This document shows positions 8,376 through 17,670 of a DNA stretch of 64,000 nt, one piece after another (within the stretch, counting starts at the first letter, position 1; every line of letters begins with the position of its first letter). The stretch is from Pseudomonadota bacterium (GTDB lineage: Bacteria; Pseudomonadota; Gammaproteobacteria; Steroidobacterales; Steroidobacteraceae): NCBI GenBank assembly GCA_021808195.1, contig JAKBCE010000001.1, positions 186,001 through 250,000 of the forward strand. The letters are read 5' to 3'. The translations under genes were made by a program, and so were the position numbers. The notes below the pieces were generated by a model. The model was not told the DNA's origin and ran no database searches. It was given only the letters and a program-made list of their open reading frames with translations.

Positions 8376-10097
8376 TCAAGCGTTGCTCTGCCCGCGCAGA
8401 TACTCCTCGACGCTCAATCGCGCGCACAGGACGCCCGCTCTCATCACGAGCACCTCATCGACCAGCTGGGCGAGCCCACTCAACCGGTGCGTGATCAGCA
8501 ACAACGTGCGCCCCCGCGCGGCGGCCGCGAGGGCGACATACAGCTCGCGGGCCGTGCGCGCATCCAACCCCTCGGTCGGCTCATCGAGCACCAGCACCGG
8601 GGCGTCCTGCAACAGCGCGCGGGCGATGGCGATCCGCCGCGCTTCGCCCCCGGAGACCAGTGCGCCCGCCTCACCGAGCACCGTGTCGTAACCCTGCGGC
8701 AGTAAGCCGACGAATGCATCCAGCTGCGCCAGGCTGACCGCTCGCTCGATCCGGCCCGCATCGGCTTGCGGAGCCGCCAGCAACAGGTTCTCGAGCAGCG
8801 ACTGATTGAACAGGACGGTCTGTTGGGCGATCACCGCAACATGCCGTCTGAGCACGTCCCCCTGCAGCGCCTCGAGCGGCTGATCACCGAAGAGCACGCG
8901 TCCGCGCTCAAGCGGGTATAGTTTCAACAAAGCGCCCAGCACGGAGCTCTTGCCAGCGCCCGAGGCGCCCACCACCGCCACCCTGGCACCCGGCGCCAGC
9001 GTCAGATTGAGATTCTGCAGCGCCCACGGTGCGTTGGGGTCGTAGCGCAACCAGACGTTCTCGAACACGATGGCGGGCCGAGGCGGCACCGGGGCCGAGA
9101 CCGGCGGCTCCCTGAACGGCGGCTCGGTGTCGGCGAGGGTAAACACGCGCTCGCACGAGGCCATGGTCGCAGACCATTTGGTCAACGCCTCGGACAGCGG
9201 ACCGATGAGCTCGAAGGACGCGAGCACCAGCAGCGCGAGCAGGACCAGAAGCGGCGGGGACAGCCGGTCACGATGTACGGCCGCGAGAGCCAACACCAGC
9301 ACCGCGAGCAGCGTCAGCTGCGCGCACAATCCGACCACTGCACCACCGAGCGCCTCGTGCACCTCGAGATGAGTTCGTCGCGCATCCAGGCGCGCCGCCA
9401 GCGCATTGATGCGGGCGCTGTGCGTCTCGACCGCGCCCCAGGCGAGCAACTCCGCGTGCCCGCGCAGCGCATCGAGCAGCTGACCGCGCAACTCGGCGCT
9501 CTCGCGCACCGCCAGTGCCGCATCCGGCGCCGCTCGGCGCTGCAGCCAAAGCGGCGCCAACACCCCGGCCAGCAATGCGCCGATGAGCAGTATGCCCGCG
9601 GCGGCAGGCAGAACCACCAGGCACAGCGCAATGGCGAGAGCGACGCTCAGCAAGGCCACGGCGGCAGGAACCATCACGGCGAGATAAAAGTGCTCCAACG
9701 CATCGACATCGGCACGCAGTCGCGCGAACAGCTCGCCGCTGCGCAGCGCCGCGAGCCGCGCCGGCGCAAGTGGAATCAGCCGACGGAACAACCACACGCG
9801 CAACCGCGACAGTCCCCGTAACGTGGCCTCGTGTGTGACCACACGCTCCCCGTAGCGACCGCCGCTGCGCAAGATCGCGAACAGGCGGATCGCAGCCGCC
9901 GGCGTGTAGTAGTTGATCGCAAGCCCCCCCGCTCCGGCCAGAGCCATGGCCGCGATGAACCACCCGGACACACTCATCAGACCGACGGCCGCCAGTGCGG
10001 CGAGCAGCGCGAGCGCGGCGCCGCCGAGCATCCAACGCCGCTCGGGATACGACACCGCGAGCAGCCGACGCAACATCGGCGGCAGGCTCGCCCTCAT
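8376..10097 (-). CDS. cydC: CydC, thiol/heme ABC exporter subunit for cytochrome bd assembly
   Basis: 573 residues: an N-terminal six-helix ABC exporter domain (helices from about residue 25 to 300) and a C-terminal ATPase with Walker A GASGAGKSS at 377-385, signature VSGGEARRIAIARALL and Walker B VLVLDEPTEGLD. With CydD it forms the heterodimeric inner-membrane transporter that exports cysteine/glutathione and binds heme, and is required for cytochrome bd maturation. The start ATG overlaps the cydD stop by 4 nt. It is the last gene of cydA-cydB-cydX-cydD-cydC, an order that puts oxidase and assembly factor in one transcript. Confidence 0.94.
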   Translation of the reverse strand: MRASLPPMLRRLLAVSYPERRWMLGGAALALLAALAAVGLMSVSGWFIAAMALAGAGGLAINYYTPAAAIRLFAILRSGGRYGERVVTHEATLRGLSRLRVWLFRRLIPLAPARLAALRSGELFARLRADVDALEHFYLAVMVPAAVALLSVALAIALCLVVLPAAAGILLIGALLAGVLAPLWLQRRAAPDAALAVRESAELRGQLLDALRGHAELLAWGAVETHSARINALAARLDARRTHLEVHEALGGAVVGLCAQLTLLAVLVLALAAVHRDRLSPPLLVLLALLVLASFELIGPLSEALTKWSATMASCERVFTLADTEPPFREPPVSAPVPPRPAIVFENVWLRYDPNAPWALQNLNLTLAPGARVAVVGASGAGKSSVLGALLKLYPLERGRVLFGDQPLEALQGDVLRRHVAVIAQQTVLFNQSLLENLLLAAPQADAGRIERAVSLAQLDAFVGLLPQGYDTVLGEAGALVSGGEARRIAIARALLQDAPVLVLDEPTEGLDARTARELYVALAAAARGRTLLLITHRLSGLAQLVDEVLVMRAGVLCARLSVEEYLRGQSNA

Positions 10098-11863
10098 GAC
10101 TGCTCCGCCTGCAGCAGTGCGCGGTATGCACCACCGGCACGTTCAAGCTCGAGCGGCGTGCCTTGCTCGACGATCCGCCCCTCGCGCAGCACGACGAGCC
10201 AGTCGGCCGCGCGCGCCGCGCCCAATCGGTGCACGGCGAGCAGCACGGTGCGATTGACCGCCGCGGCGCGGATCAGTGCCTCGATCGAGCGGGCGCCCGC
10301 GCCATCGAGGTGCGCCGTCGGCTCATCGAGCAGCCACACCCGGGCTCGCTCGCGCAGCAGCGCGCGCGCCAGCGCCAGACGCTGCAGCTCACCGCCCGAC
10401 AGTCCCAGCCCGCGCTCACCGAGTACCGTTTCCCACCCGCTCGGCAATCTCGCCAGCACCTCGGCAAAGCCGCTGGCCTCGACCGCCCGATCGAGCGCAG
10501 CTGCATCGGCGCGCGCCGCGGCAAGCAGCAGATTCTCGCGCACCGTGCCCTCGAAGATGTGGGTCTGTTGCGGCACCCAGGCCACACACTCGCGCCACTG
10601 CGCCGGATCGAGTCGGGCCAGCTCGAGCCCATCGATCAGGATGCGGCCCTGCTCGGGTGCCGCGAAGCCGAGCAGGAGACTGAGCAGCGTGCTCTTGCCG
10701 CAGCCGCTCGTCCCAACGAGCGCCGTCACCTGACCGGGTCTGATCACCAGATCGCAGTCGCGAATGCCGACCTCGCGGCCCGGATGGCGGTACGTGACGC
10801 GCTGCAGCTGAATCTGTGGGGATGGACTGCCGCGCACCGCGGCGGCGCCGCTGAGGGGTATGGCGGGCGCAGACGCACCGGCGTCAAATGCTGCCAGATG
10901 CTCGGCTGCGGCCAGGGCATCCATCCGCGTGTGGCGCAATGCCCCCAGCGCGCGCAGCGGCAGATAGAACTCCGGTGCCAGCAGCAGCACGAACAACCCG
11001 GCCCGTAGCGGCAACTCTCCCCACAGCAGCCGAAAGCCAATCAACACCGCGACGATGGCGATGCTCACCATCGCGAAGAACTCGAGCACGAGGGCGGAGA
11101 GAAACGCCACGCGCAGCACCTGCATCGTCAGCGTTCGATACGTCTCGCTCTCGGCCTCCAGGTGCGCGGCAAACCGCTCGGCAGCCCCGAGCTGGCGCAA
11201 CGTGAGCAGACCGCCGAGCGCCTCGATGAATGCGGCGCCGAGCCGCGTCAATTGCGCGTAGCGGCGCTCGCTCGCGCGGGCGGCGGCCCTGCCGACGAGC
11301 ACCATGAATAGCGGGATGAGTGGGGCGGTCAGCAGCAGGACGAGCCCCGAGAGCCAGTCGACCGGCAGGATGGCCAGCACGAGCACGCACGGCACGAGAA
11401 CCGCAGCCAACATCTGCGGCAGGTAGCGCGCGAAGTAGGCGAGAATGGCCTCGATGCCGTCGACCAGCCGGGTGATCAGATCCCCGCTCGACTGCGCACG
11501 CAGGCCATAGGGGCCGAGAGCCTGGGCGCCGCGCAGCAGTCGGGAGCGCAGCGTCTGCGCCAGGCGTTGAGCACCCCGAAATGCGGCCTGGCGTGCACCC
11601 ACGGCCAGCACGAAGCGCAGCAGGGCCAGGAGCAGCAGCAGCAGCCCCAGCGGCCACAGCTGGCGCAATGGGGCCTGCTCGAACACCCCGGCGGCCAGGA
11701 GCGCCGCGAGCACCCACGCCTGCCCGAGCAGAGCGCACGCCAGCAAAGCAGCGAGCAGCGCGGTGCGCACCAGCGGTCCGCGGATCCCGCGGGCCTGTCT
11801 GTGCAGCCACTGTGCGGCGGCGCGGTTGCCGGGCGATGGGGCGTCCGCCGCCGCCTCAGACAC
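10094..11863 (-). CDS. cydD: CydD, thiol/heme ABC exporter subunit for cytochrome bd assembly
   Basis: 589-residue partner of CydC: membrane domain (about residues 30-310) then ATPase with Walker A GTSGCGKST, signature LSGGELQRLALARALL and Walker B WLLDEPTAHLD. The conserved GDLITRLVDGIEAILAYFARY segment in the membrane domain is typical of CydD. No ATG is available; GTG at 11863 (VSEAAADAP) is preferred over the TTG immediately before it, with a GAG-rich stretch upstream. It begins 14 nt after the CydX-like gene and overlaps cydC by 4 nt. Confidence 0.93.
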   Translation of the reverse strand: MSEAAADAPSPGNRAAAQWLHRQARGIRGPLVRTALLAALLACALLGQAWVLAALLAAGVFEQAPLRQLWPLGLLLLLLALLRFVLAVGARQAAFRGAQRLAQTLRSRLLRGAQALGPYGLRAQSSGDLITRLVDGIEAILAYFARYLPQMLAAVLVPCVLVLAILPVDWLSGLVLLLTAPLIPLFMVLVGRAAARASERRYAQLTRLGAAFIEALGGLLTLRQLGAAERFAAHLEAESETYRTLTMQVLRVAFLSALVLEFFAMVSIAIVAVLIGFRLLWGELPLRAGLFVLLLAPEFYLPLRALGALRHTRMDALAAAEHLAAFDAGASAPAIPLSGAAAVRGSPSPQIQLQRVTYRHPGREVGIRDCDLVIRPGQVTALVGTSGCGKSTLLSLLLGFAAPEQGRILIDGLELARLDPAQWRECVAWVPQQTHIFEGTVRENLLLAAARADAAALDRAVEASGFAEVLARLPSGWETVLGERGLGLSGGELQRLALARALLRERARVWLLDEPTAHLDGAGARSIEALIRAAAVNRTVLLAVHRLGAARAADWLVVLREGRIVEQGTPLELERAGGAYRALLQAEQS

Positions 11864-11877
11864 CAACTCGGGTCCGC

Positions 11878-12093
11878 TCAGCTCTGGGGACGCTGCTCAT
11901 CCGAGTGCATCTGGTCGAGGTGCTCCTCGTGGGCATCGAGCATCGCACCGCCGGCGGCGCTCACCAGCACGATCATGGTGGTGCCGATGAGCCATGCGAA
12001 GTACCAGGCCCCCTCGTTGCCGAGGATCGCCGCAAGCACGGTGACGATGATGGCCAGGAGCAAAAACAGGATGAAGTAGAGAAAGCTGCGCAT
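11878..12093 (-). CDS. cydX: CydX-like small subunit with an extra N-terminal helix
   Basis: 71-residue membrane protein between cydB and cydD, where the ~37-residue bd-oxidase subunit CydX normally sits. Residues about 30-52 (WYFAWLIGTTMIVLVSAAGG) match the CydX hallmark WYFAWILG followed by its single helix, then an acidic tail (AHEEHLDQMHSDEQ). In front of this lies a second hydrophobic helix (MRSFLYFILFLLLAIIVTVL) that ordinary CydX lacks. No ATG, GTG or TTG lies directly before the WYFAW motif, so the CydX-like part cannot be made alone from there. A GAGGGC 7 nt before the ATG supports this start. It is probably a structural subunit of the oxidase; the identification rests on motif and position. 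Confidence 0.8.
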   Translation of the reverse strand: MRSFLYFILFLLLAIIVTVLAAILGNEGAWYFAWLIGTTMIVLVSAAGGAMLDAHEEHLDQMHSDEQRPQS

Positions 12094-12103
12094 CTTCGTG
12101 CCC

Positions 12104-13234
12104 TCAATAAGCGTGTTCGTCGTTGACCACCCTCTCCTCGCTCACCTTGCCGCGCATCACCCAGAATGCCCAACTGGTGTACCAGAGGATCAGCGGCACG
12201 AACACCGCCGCGAACCCGATCATCCACAATAGCGTCAGCTCGCTCGAGCTAGAATTCCACACGGTAAGGCTCATCGACGGATCGCTGCTCGAGGGCAACA
12301 TGAAGGGGAACAGCGCCGCCCCGGCACTGCCGATCACGCCGATCCATGCGCCGGCACCGAGCCACCAGCCCAGATGCGAGCGTGCGGCCCGGGCCGCAAG
12401 CACCGCCCCCAGCATGCCCGCGAAGCCGAGCAGAGGCACGAGCCACAGGAGCGGATGTGCGCCGAAGTTCTGCAACCAGGTGCCACCAACGCCCACGGTC
12501 TGCTGCAGCGGGGTCTGCGGCACGCCGAGTCCGGGCACGCTGAGCAGCTGGTAGCCGGGCAGCGCATGCACCCAGAACCCGCCCATCGCGAACAGCGCCA
12601 TGGCCACCAGTCCCGCGACCTGTGCCAGAGCGCGCGCACGCTGAAACAGCGCGCCCTCGGCACCGTTCATGACGGTCAGCGAACCCATCATGGCCGACAG
12701 CGACAGCGACAGCACGCCGGCCATCACGGCAAACGGGTTCAGCAGCGCGAGAAAGCTGCCCGTGTAATAGGAGGTCATGTCCCAGTCGAAATGAAACGGC
12801 ACGCCGTGAAACAAATTGCCGAAGGCCGCACCGAAGATGATCATCGGCACCGCCCCGCTCACCACGAGCGCCCAGTCCCACACGTTACGCCAGGCCGGGT
12901 TGTCGATACGGCTGCGGTATTCGAATCCGATCGGCCGCATGATCATCGTCCACAGCAGCAGCAGCATCACCACGTAAAAGCCGGAGAACGCCGTGGCGTA
13001 GATGAGCGGAAAGGCCGCGAAGATCGCTCCACCGCCAAGGATGAACCACACCTGATTGCCGTCCCAATGCGGACCGATGATGTTCAGCGCCACGCGCCGC
13101 TCCACATCGGTGCGTCCCACGTAGCGCAGAATCGCCCCGACGCCCATGTCCATGCCGACCATGACCGCAAGGCCGATGAGCAGCACGCCGAGCAGCAGCC
13201 ACCAGATGACTTGCGCGGTTGCAAAGGTATTCAT
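12104..13234 (-). CDS. cydB: Cytochrome bd ubiquinol oxidase subunit II
   Basis: 376-residue multi-helix membrane protein, subunit II of the bd quinol oxidase that reduces oxygen at high affinity. Recognised by MVGMDMGVGAILRYVGRTD, the NIIGPHWDGNQVWFILGGGAIFAAFP segment (positions about 50-75) and the PFMLPSSSDPSMSLTVWNSSSS stretch, all CydB hallmarks. Length is normal. It starts 3 nt after cydA, and the CydX-like gene follows after 10 nt. Confidence 0.97.
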   Translation of the reverse strand: MNTFATAQVIWWLLLGVLLIGLAVMVGMDMGVGAILRYVGRTDVERRVALNIIGPHWDGNQVWFILGGGAIFAAFPLIYATAFSGFYVVMLLLLWTMIMRPIGFEYRSRIDNPAWRNVWDWALVVSGAVPMIIFGAAFGNLFHGVPFHFDWDMTSYYTGSFLALLNPFAVMAGVLSLSLSAMMGSLTVMNGAEGALFQRARALAQVAGLVAMALFAMGGFWVHALPGYQLLSVPGLGVPQTPLQQTVGVGGTWLQNFGAHPLLWLVPLLGFAGMLGAVLAARAARSHLGWWLGAGAWIGVIGSAGAALFPFMLPSSSDPSMSLTVWNSSSSELTLLWMIGFAAVFVPLILWYTSWAFWVMRGKVSEERVVNDEHAY

Positions 13235-13237
13235 GAC

Positions 13238-14842
13238 TCAACCCTCCAGTTTGGTGCCGTAGGGCGCAGCCGGGACCGGCCGCGGCGCGAGCGTCGGACG
13301 CGAATGCTCTGCGCCTCCCCCGCCATGCTCCGGCGGACCGAGTCTGATGGCGCGGACCATCAGGTACATCTCGACGGCAATGAAGATCGAATACAAGGCG
13401 ACGAAGCCGATCAGCGAGAACGCCATGTACCCGACACTGTGCGTCGAGGCACTCATCCACGTCGGCAGCACACCGTACACCGTCCATGGCTGGCGGCCGA
13501 GTTCGGCGACCAGCCAGCCGGCCTCATCGGCAAGGAACGGCACCGGAATCATCCAGACGGCGACCTTGAGTATCCAGGTCTTCTTCTGAATCCGGTCGCG
13601 CAGCGAGTAAAGCGTGGCGAGCACGAAGAACGCGAGCATCAGCAGCCCCAGGCCCACCATCACCCGGAACGACCAGAACACCGCTGCGACGGGTGGGATT
13701 GTGTCCTTCGCAGCCCTCTGGATCTCCGCCGGCGTGACCTGAGTGAGTCGCGGCGCATAGCGCTGCACCAGAAAGCCGTAACCGAGGTCGGCCTTGTGCG
13801 CATCAAACTGCGCCATGGCACTGGCGTCCTGCGGATCGTGCGAAAGCGCCTTCAGCGCCTCGACCGCCGGAATGCCGTTCTCGATTCTCCGTTCCGCGCG
13901 CTTCTCGAGCGTATCGATGGCCGGGACCGTGCCGGTGAGCGAGTGGGTGACCAGCAGCGAGAGCACCGCCGGTACCTGCACCGCATCGAGATTGCGCTGC
14001 TCGGCCTGCTCCGGGATGGCGATGACATTAAACGGCATGGGCGCCGGTTCGCTGCGCCACAGCCCTTCCATGGCAGCAAGCTTGGTCGGCTGCGCCTTGG
14101 CGTCCACGAACCCGAGCGCATCGCCGAGCGTCACCACGCCGATCGTGGCGAGCACGCCAAACAGCACGGCGATGCGAAAGGAACGCTTGGCGAGGTCCAT
14201 ATGCCGCTTACGCAGCATGTAAAACGCACTCACCCCGGCGACGAACGCCGCGCCGGTCACATAACCGGCGATGCTGGTATGGACGAACTTCGACTGCGCA
14301 TCGGGACTGAAAATCAGCTGCTGAAAGCTGGTCAGATGCATCCGCATCGTGATCGGATCGAAGGCTGCGCCCCGAGGATTCTGCATGAAGCCGTTCGCGA
14401 CCAGGATCCACAGCGCCGAGAGGTTCGAGCCGAGCGCCACCAGCCAGGTGACCGCCAGGTGTTGTCCCTTGGACAGACGTTGCCAGCCGAACACCATCAA
14501 TCCGATGAAGGTCGACTCCATGAAGAAGGCCATGAGGCCCTCGATCGCGAGCGGTGCGCCGAAGATGTCCCCGACGAAGCTCGAATAAAACGACCAGTTC
14601 GTGCCGAACTGAAACTCCATGGTGAGCCCGGTCGCAACGCCGAGCGCGAAGTTGATCATGAACAACCGGCTCCAGAACATCGCCATCTGCTTGTAGATCG
14701 GCTTGCCGGTGGTGACGTAGACGGTCTCCATGGCCGCAAGCAGAAAGCTCAGCCCGAGCGTCAGGGGCACGAACAGAAAGTGATACAGCGCGGTCGCTGC
14801 GAACTGGATGCGGGACAGGTCAACAACGGTTCCGTTAATCAT
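13238..14842 (-). CDS. cydA: Cytochrome bd ubiquinol oxidase subunit I
   Basis: 534-residue subunit I, carrying hemes b558, b595 and d and the quinol site. The N-terminus has DLSRIQFAATALYHFLFVPL with the heme-ligand histidine, then LMAFFMESTFIGLMVFGW with the conserved glutamate. The loop between helices 6 and 7 (roughly residues 240-370) is long, as in the E. coli-type L subfamily. The ATG at 14842 is preceded by GAGGGTGG 5 nt upstream; in-frame sequence further upstream is arginine-rich and not coding. First gene of the cyd operon. I found no FNR- or ArcA-like site in the 410 nt upstream. Confidence 0.97.
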   Translation of the reverse strand: MINGTVVDLSRIQFAATALYHFLFVPLTLGLSFLLAAMETVYVTTGKPIYKQMAMFWSRLFMINFALGVATGLTMEFQFGTNWSFYSSFVGDIFGAPLAIEGLMAFFMESTFIGLMVFGWQRLSKGQHLAVTWLVALGSNLSALWILVANGFMQNPRGAAFDPITMRMHLTSFQQLIFSPDAQSKFVHTSIAGYVTGAAFVAGVSAFYMLRKRHMDLAKRSFRIAVLFGVLATIGVVTLGDALGFVDAKAQPTKLAAMEGLWRSEPAPMPFNVIAIPEQAEQRNLDAVQVPAVLSLLVTHSLTGTVPAIDTLEKRAERRIENGIPAVEALKALSHDPQDASAMAQFDAHKADLGYGFLVQRYAPRLTQVTPAEIQRAAKDTIPPVAAVFWSFRVMVGLGLLMLAFFVLATLYSLRDRIQKKTWILKVAVWMIPVPFLADEAGWLVAELGRQPWTVYGVLPTWMSASTHSVGYMAFSLIGFVALYSIFIAVEMYLMVRAIRLGPPEHGGGGAEHSRPTLAPRPVPAAPYGTKLEG

Positions 14843-15252
14843 CGTTTCCACCCTCTGTGAGTGCGGCCGCCGCGGCCTGCGCACCGCGCGAGCAGACAGC
14901 GCGCGCGGGGTCGGACTCTGCGGCCGGATCGAACTGGGCGAGGAGCGCATCCCGAACGCACCAGACGGTGCGCGCCGTTACGCCTTGGCTGCGCACTGAA
15001 ACTGCGTTGCGCTTTGTCATGGCCCGTGCAGATTAGTACAGGCGCACAGGCGCGGGAATGGCGACCGATACGCCCCCCGCTGCGGCAAGTACCGACTTGC
15101 GGATCGGGCGCAGCCACGGGCTGGACGGTGTGCTTGAACGGGACGGTATTTTCAATGACAATCCTCACACCTGGACGGGCCCCTCGAATGCGCAGCGCCA
15201 TGGTTTGCCGCGGCTCCGTCCCCCATGACAGGCACTTTGGCGCGGTCAGTTG
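14843..15252. other. Divergent intergenic region, cydA / ECF sigma factor
   Basis: 410 nt with no supported gene; it must carry the promoters of the cyd operon (leftward) and of the sigma factor operon (rightward). On the plus strand TTGAAC at 15134-15139 and GACAAT at 15157-15162, 17 nt apart, form a modest sigma-70-like pair about 90 nt before the sigma factor start. No convincing promoter or FNR-type box could be picked out for cydA. Confidence 0.35.
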
Positions 15253-15810
15253 ATGAACGACACGTCCACCGAGACCGAGACGCTCGAGCGACTGCTCTCC
15301 CGCACCGCGATGCGCGACCGCGCGGCATTCGCCCGGCTCTACGAGCTGACCTCCCCGCGGCTGTTTGGCCTGTGCGTGCGGATGTTGCGCGATCGCGGCG
15401 AGGCCGAGGAAGTGCTCCAGGAAGCCTTCATCTCCATCTGGCGCCGTGCGGACGGCTATGACGCCACCCTCGCAAGCGCCAACACCTGGCTGACGACCCT
15501 GGTGCGCAACCGGGCCATAGACCGGCTGCGCCAGCGGCGCGAGGACACCCACAGCGATCCGCTCGGCCTTGAGCAGCTACCCGATGAGAGCCGCGGACCG
15601 GCCGGCGAGGCCGAGGCGAGCGAGGATTACCGACGGCTCGAGCGTTGCCTTGGCCAGCTGGATTCAAAATACAGCCGCTCGGTGCGTGAAGCCTTCTTCA
15701 GCGGTGCTACGTATAAGGAATTGGCAATGCGGTGCGAAGTGCCGCTCGCCACGATGAAAAGCTGGATCCGTAGGGCCCTTCTGCAATTGCGCACCTGCCT
15801 CGAGACATGA
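15253..15810 (+). CDS. ECF RNA polymerase sigma factor
   Basis: 185-residue extracytoplasmic-function sigma factor. Region 2 (about residues 20-90) contains the RAAFARLYELTSPRLFGLCV, EAEEVLQEAFISIWRR and TLVRNRAIDRLRQRRED segments; region 4 (about 125-180) is the helix-turn-helix YKELAMRCEVPLATMKSWIRRALLQLR. The ATG at 15253 is preferred over the TTG codon immediately before it. It overlaps by 4 nt the next gene, an RskA-type anti-sigma factor, which places it with the SigK-like ECF proteins. It probably drives its own operon and the lipid-modification genes downstream. Confidence 0.92.
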   Translation: MNDTSTETETLERLLSRTAMRDRAAFARLYELTSPRLFGLCVRMLRDRGEAEEVLQEAFISIWRRADGYDATLASANTWLTTLVRNRAIDRLRQRREDTHSDPLGLEQLPDESRGPAGEAEASEDYRRLERCLGQLDSKYSRSVREAFFSGATYKELAMRCEVPLATMKSWIRRALLQLRTCLET

Positions 15811-16586
15811 ATACGCCGCTCAACGAGGACGCTAGCGATCTGCGCTACGCCGAGTACGTGCTCGGGGTGCTCGATGCCGATGCACGCGCCGCCGTCGAGC
15901 AGGAGCTGGCTGACGGCGCCGCGGCGGCGAGCGCCGTCGCGGAGTGGGGACGGCGGCTCGCACCGCTCGCCGAGGCGATCGCGCCCGAGCCCCCCCCGCC
16001 CCGACTCTGGCAACGCATCCGTACGCGCCTCGAATTCGACGGACCGGATCCGGATCGCCGCATGCGGCTCTGGGACAATCTGCCGCTGTGGCACTGGCTG
16101 ACGCTCGGCAGCGGGGCGTTGCTCGCGGCGGCCTGCGCCGCCCTGGTGTTCCTGCTCGTGCGCCGCCCTCCCACGCCGGCCATCCCCTACATGGCGGCCA
16201 CCATCACCGAGAACGATGGCCAGGTGGGGTGGACCGCGACGATGGACATTGGCAAGGCGCGCATGATCGTGGTGCCGGCCACGCCGTTGCCGGTGCAGCC
16301 GAACCGCACACCCGAGCTGTGGCTCATTCCCCAGGGCGGACGACCGATTGCAGTCGGCCTGATCTCGACCCAGGCACCGATCACGCTGCGACTCAGCGCC
16401 ACTCTGGTCGCACGCCTCGGGCCCACCGCGCGCCTTGCGGTCTCGATCGAGCCGCACGGTGGATCGCCCACCGGAGCACCCACCGGGCCGGTAATCGCCG
16501 CCGGTGCCATCGGCGCAGCGCCCGCCGCCGCCGGTCCTGCGGCAGCGGCTCTGCGCCTGCGCGCCTCGTTGCAACGGCCGGTCTGA
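15807..16586 (+). CDS. RskA-family membrane anti-sigma factor
   Basis: 259 residues. The N-terminal ~75 residues form the cytoplasmic anti-sigma domain (RYAEYVLGVLDADARAAVEQ), a single helix spans about residues 97-118 (LTLGSGALLAAACAALVFLL), and the periplasmic RskA domain follows with its PELWLIPQGGRPIAVGLI signature. The C-terminus is an Ala/Gly/Pro-rich tail. It should hold the ECF sigma factor at the inner membrane until a signal triggers release. Start overlaps the sigma gene (ATGA). The zinc-binding ChrR anti-sigma that accompanies similar lipid clusters elsewhere is absent. Confidence 0.88.
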   Translation: MNTPLNEDASDLRYAEYVLGVLDADARAAVEQELADGAAAASAVAEWGRRLAPLAEAIAPEPPPPRLWQRIRTRLEFDGPDPDRRMRLWDNLPLWHWLTLGSGALLAAACAALVFLLVRRPPTPAIPYMAATITENDGQVGWTATMDIGKARMIVVPATPLPVQPNRTPELWLIPQGGRPIAVGLISTQAPITLRLSATLVARLGPTARLAVSIEPHGGSPTGAPTGPVIAAGAIGAAPAAAGPAAAALRLRASLQRPV

Positions 16587-16697
16587 GCCCTCCTCATCCC
16601 CGGGGAGCCCCCCGAAGCGCTGCGCGTCGGGTGCGGCGTGCATCCAAATGCTGTGCCGCTCCGTATAGCGCACCAGAGTCCCCACTGGTGCCCGACG

Positions 16698-17666
16698 ATG
16701 AGCGTGTATCCCGTACCTGCCCCCGTTCCCGCCGGCTCGGCCCGTCCGTCGCGCCGGGAAACGCTGCGCCGCTGGTTCGACACCCGCCAGAGCGGCAACC
16801 CGCTCGATCCGAGCCGCGCCGATCGCATCGATTGGCTGCGCGCGGTGCCCTTCATCCTGCTGCATCTGGGATGCCTCGGGGCCCTGTGGTGCGGCTTCTC
16901 GCCGACGGCACTGCTCGTGGCCGGCGTGCTCTATGCGGTGCGCATGTTCGCCATCACCGGTTTTTATCATCGCGGCTTTTCGCATCGCGCATTTCGCGCC
17001 TCGCGCGGGGTGCAGTTGCTGTTTGCGCTGATTGGCGCCGCCTGTGTGCAGCGCGGCCCACTGTGGTGGGCCGCGCACCATCGCAATCATCACCGCAGCG
17101 CCGACACGGCGGGTGATCCGCACTCGCCCCGTGTGCATGGCTTTCTCTGGAGCCACATGGGTTGGTTCCTCACCCGAGGCGCCTTCGACACCGATCTGAA
17201 GCGCGTTGCCGATCTCGCCCGATATCCTGAACTGTGCTGGCTCGACCGCTTCGACATCGCAGTGCCCGTGTCGCTCGCGCTCGTGCTGTACGCGCTCGGC
17301 GCAGCGCTTCAGCGTTTCGCCCCGCAGCTCGGCACCGATGGTCCGCAGCTTCTGGTCTGGGGCTTTTTCGTCTCGACGGTGGTGCTGTTTCACGCCACCG
17401 TCACCATCAACTCGCTCGGCCACCGCTGGGGCTCGCGCCGCTTCCTCACCCCCGATGACAGCCGCAACAATTGGCTGCTGGCGCTGCTGACCTTCGGGGA
17501 AGGCTGGCACAACAATCACCATCGCTACCCGGCCACTGCCCGCCAGGGGTTCCTGTGGTGGGAGATCGATCTCACCTGGTATGGGCTGCGGCTGCTCGAG
17601 CGCCTCGGCCTGATCAGCGGGCTGAAACGACTGCCCGCGCACGTGCTCGAATCCGCGGAGCGCTGA
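16698..17666 (+). CDS. Acyl-CoA/acyl-lipid delta-9-type fatty acid desaturase
   Basis: 322-residue membrane di-iron desaturase. The three histidine boxes are present: HRGFSH, HHRNHH and HNNHH, with hydrophobic segments between them. It should introduce a cis double bond into an acyl chain using oxygen, giving the unsaturated chains that the methyltransferases downstream act on. The ATG at 16698 (MSVYPVP) is chosen by comparison with the family; there is no clear Shine-Dalgarno sequence, and a small perfect hairpin (CACCAG/CTGGTG, 16671-16690) sits just before the start. It lies 111 nt after the anti-sigma gene and 4 nt before the FAD oxidoreductase. Confidence 0.92.
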   Translation: MSVYPVPAPVPAGSARPSRRETLRRWFDTRQSGNPLDPSRADRIDWLRAVPFILLHLGCLGALWCGFSPTALLVAGVLYAVRMFAITGFYHRGFSHRAFRASRGVQLLFALIGAACVQRGPLWWAAHHRNHHRSADTAGDPHSPRVHGFLWSHMGWFLTRGAFDTDLKRVADLARYPELCWLDRFDIAVPVSLALVLYALGAALQRFAPQLGTDGPQLLVWGFFVSTVVLFHATVTINSLGHRWGSRRFLTPDDSRNNWLLALLTFGEGWHNNHHRYPATARQGFLWWEIDLTWYGLRLLERLGLISGLKRLPAHVLESAER

Positions 17667-17670
17667 GGCC

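Noticed and set aside
12374..14860. An 828-codon open frame on the plus strand across cydB and cydA
   Set aside because: It lies antisense to two certain genes and is extremely rich in His, Arg, Gln and Glu, the usual result of codon bias in GC-rich genes on the opposite strand. No start signal or domain.
14843..15252. FNR or ArcA site for the cyd operon
   Set aside because: No TTGAT-N4-ATCAA or close variant was found on either strand; regulation of cyd cannot be read from this region.
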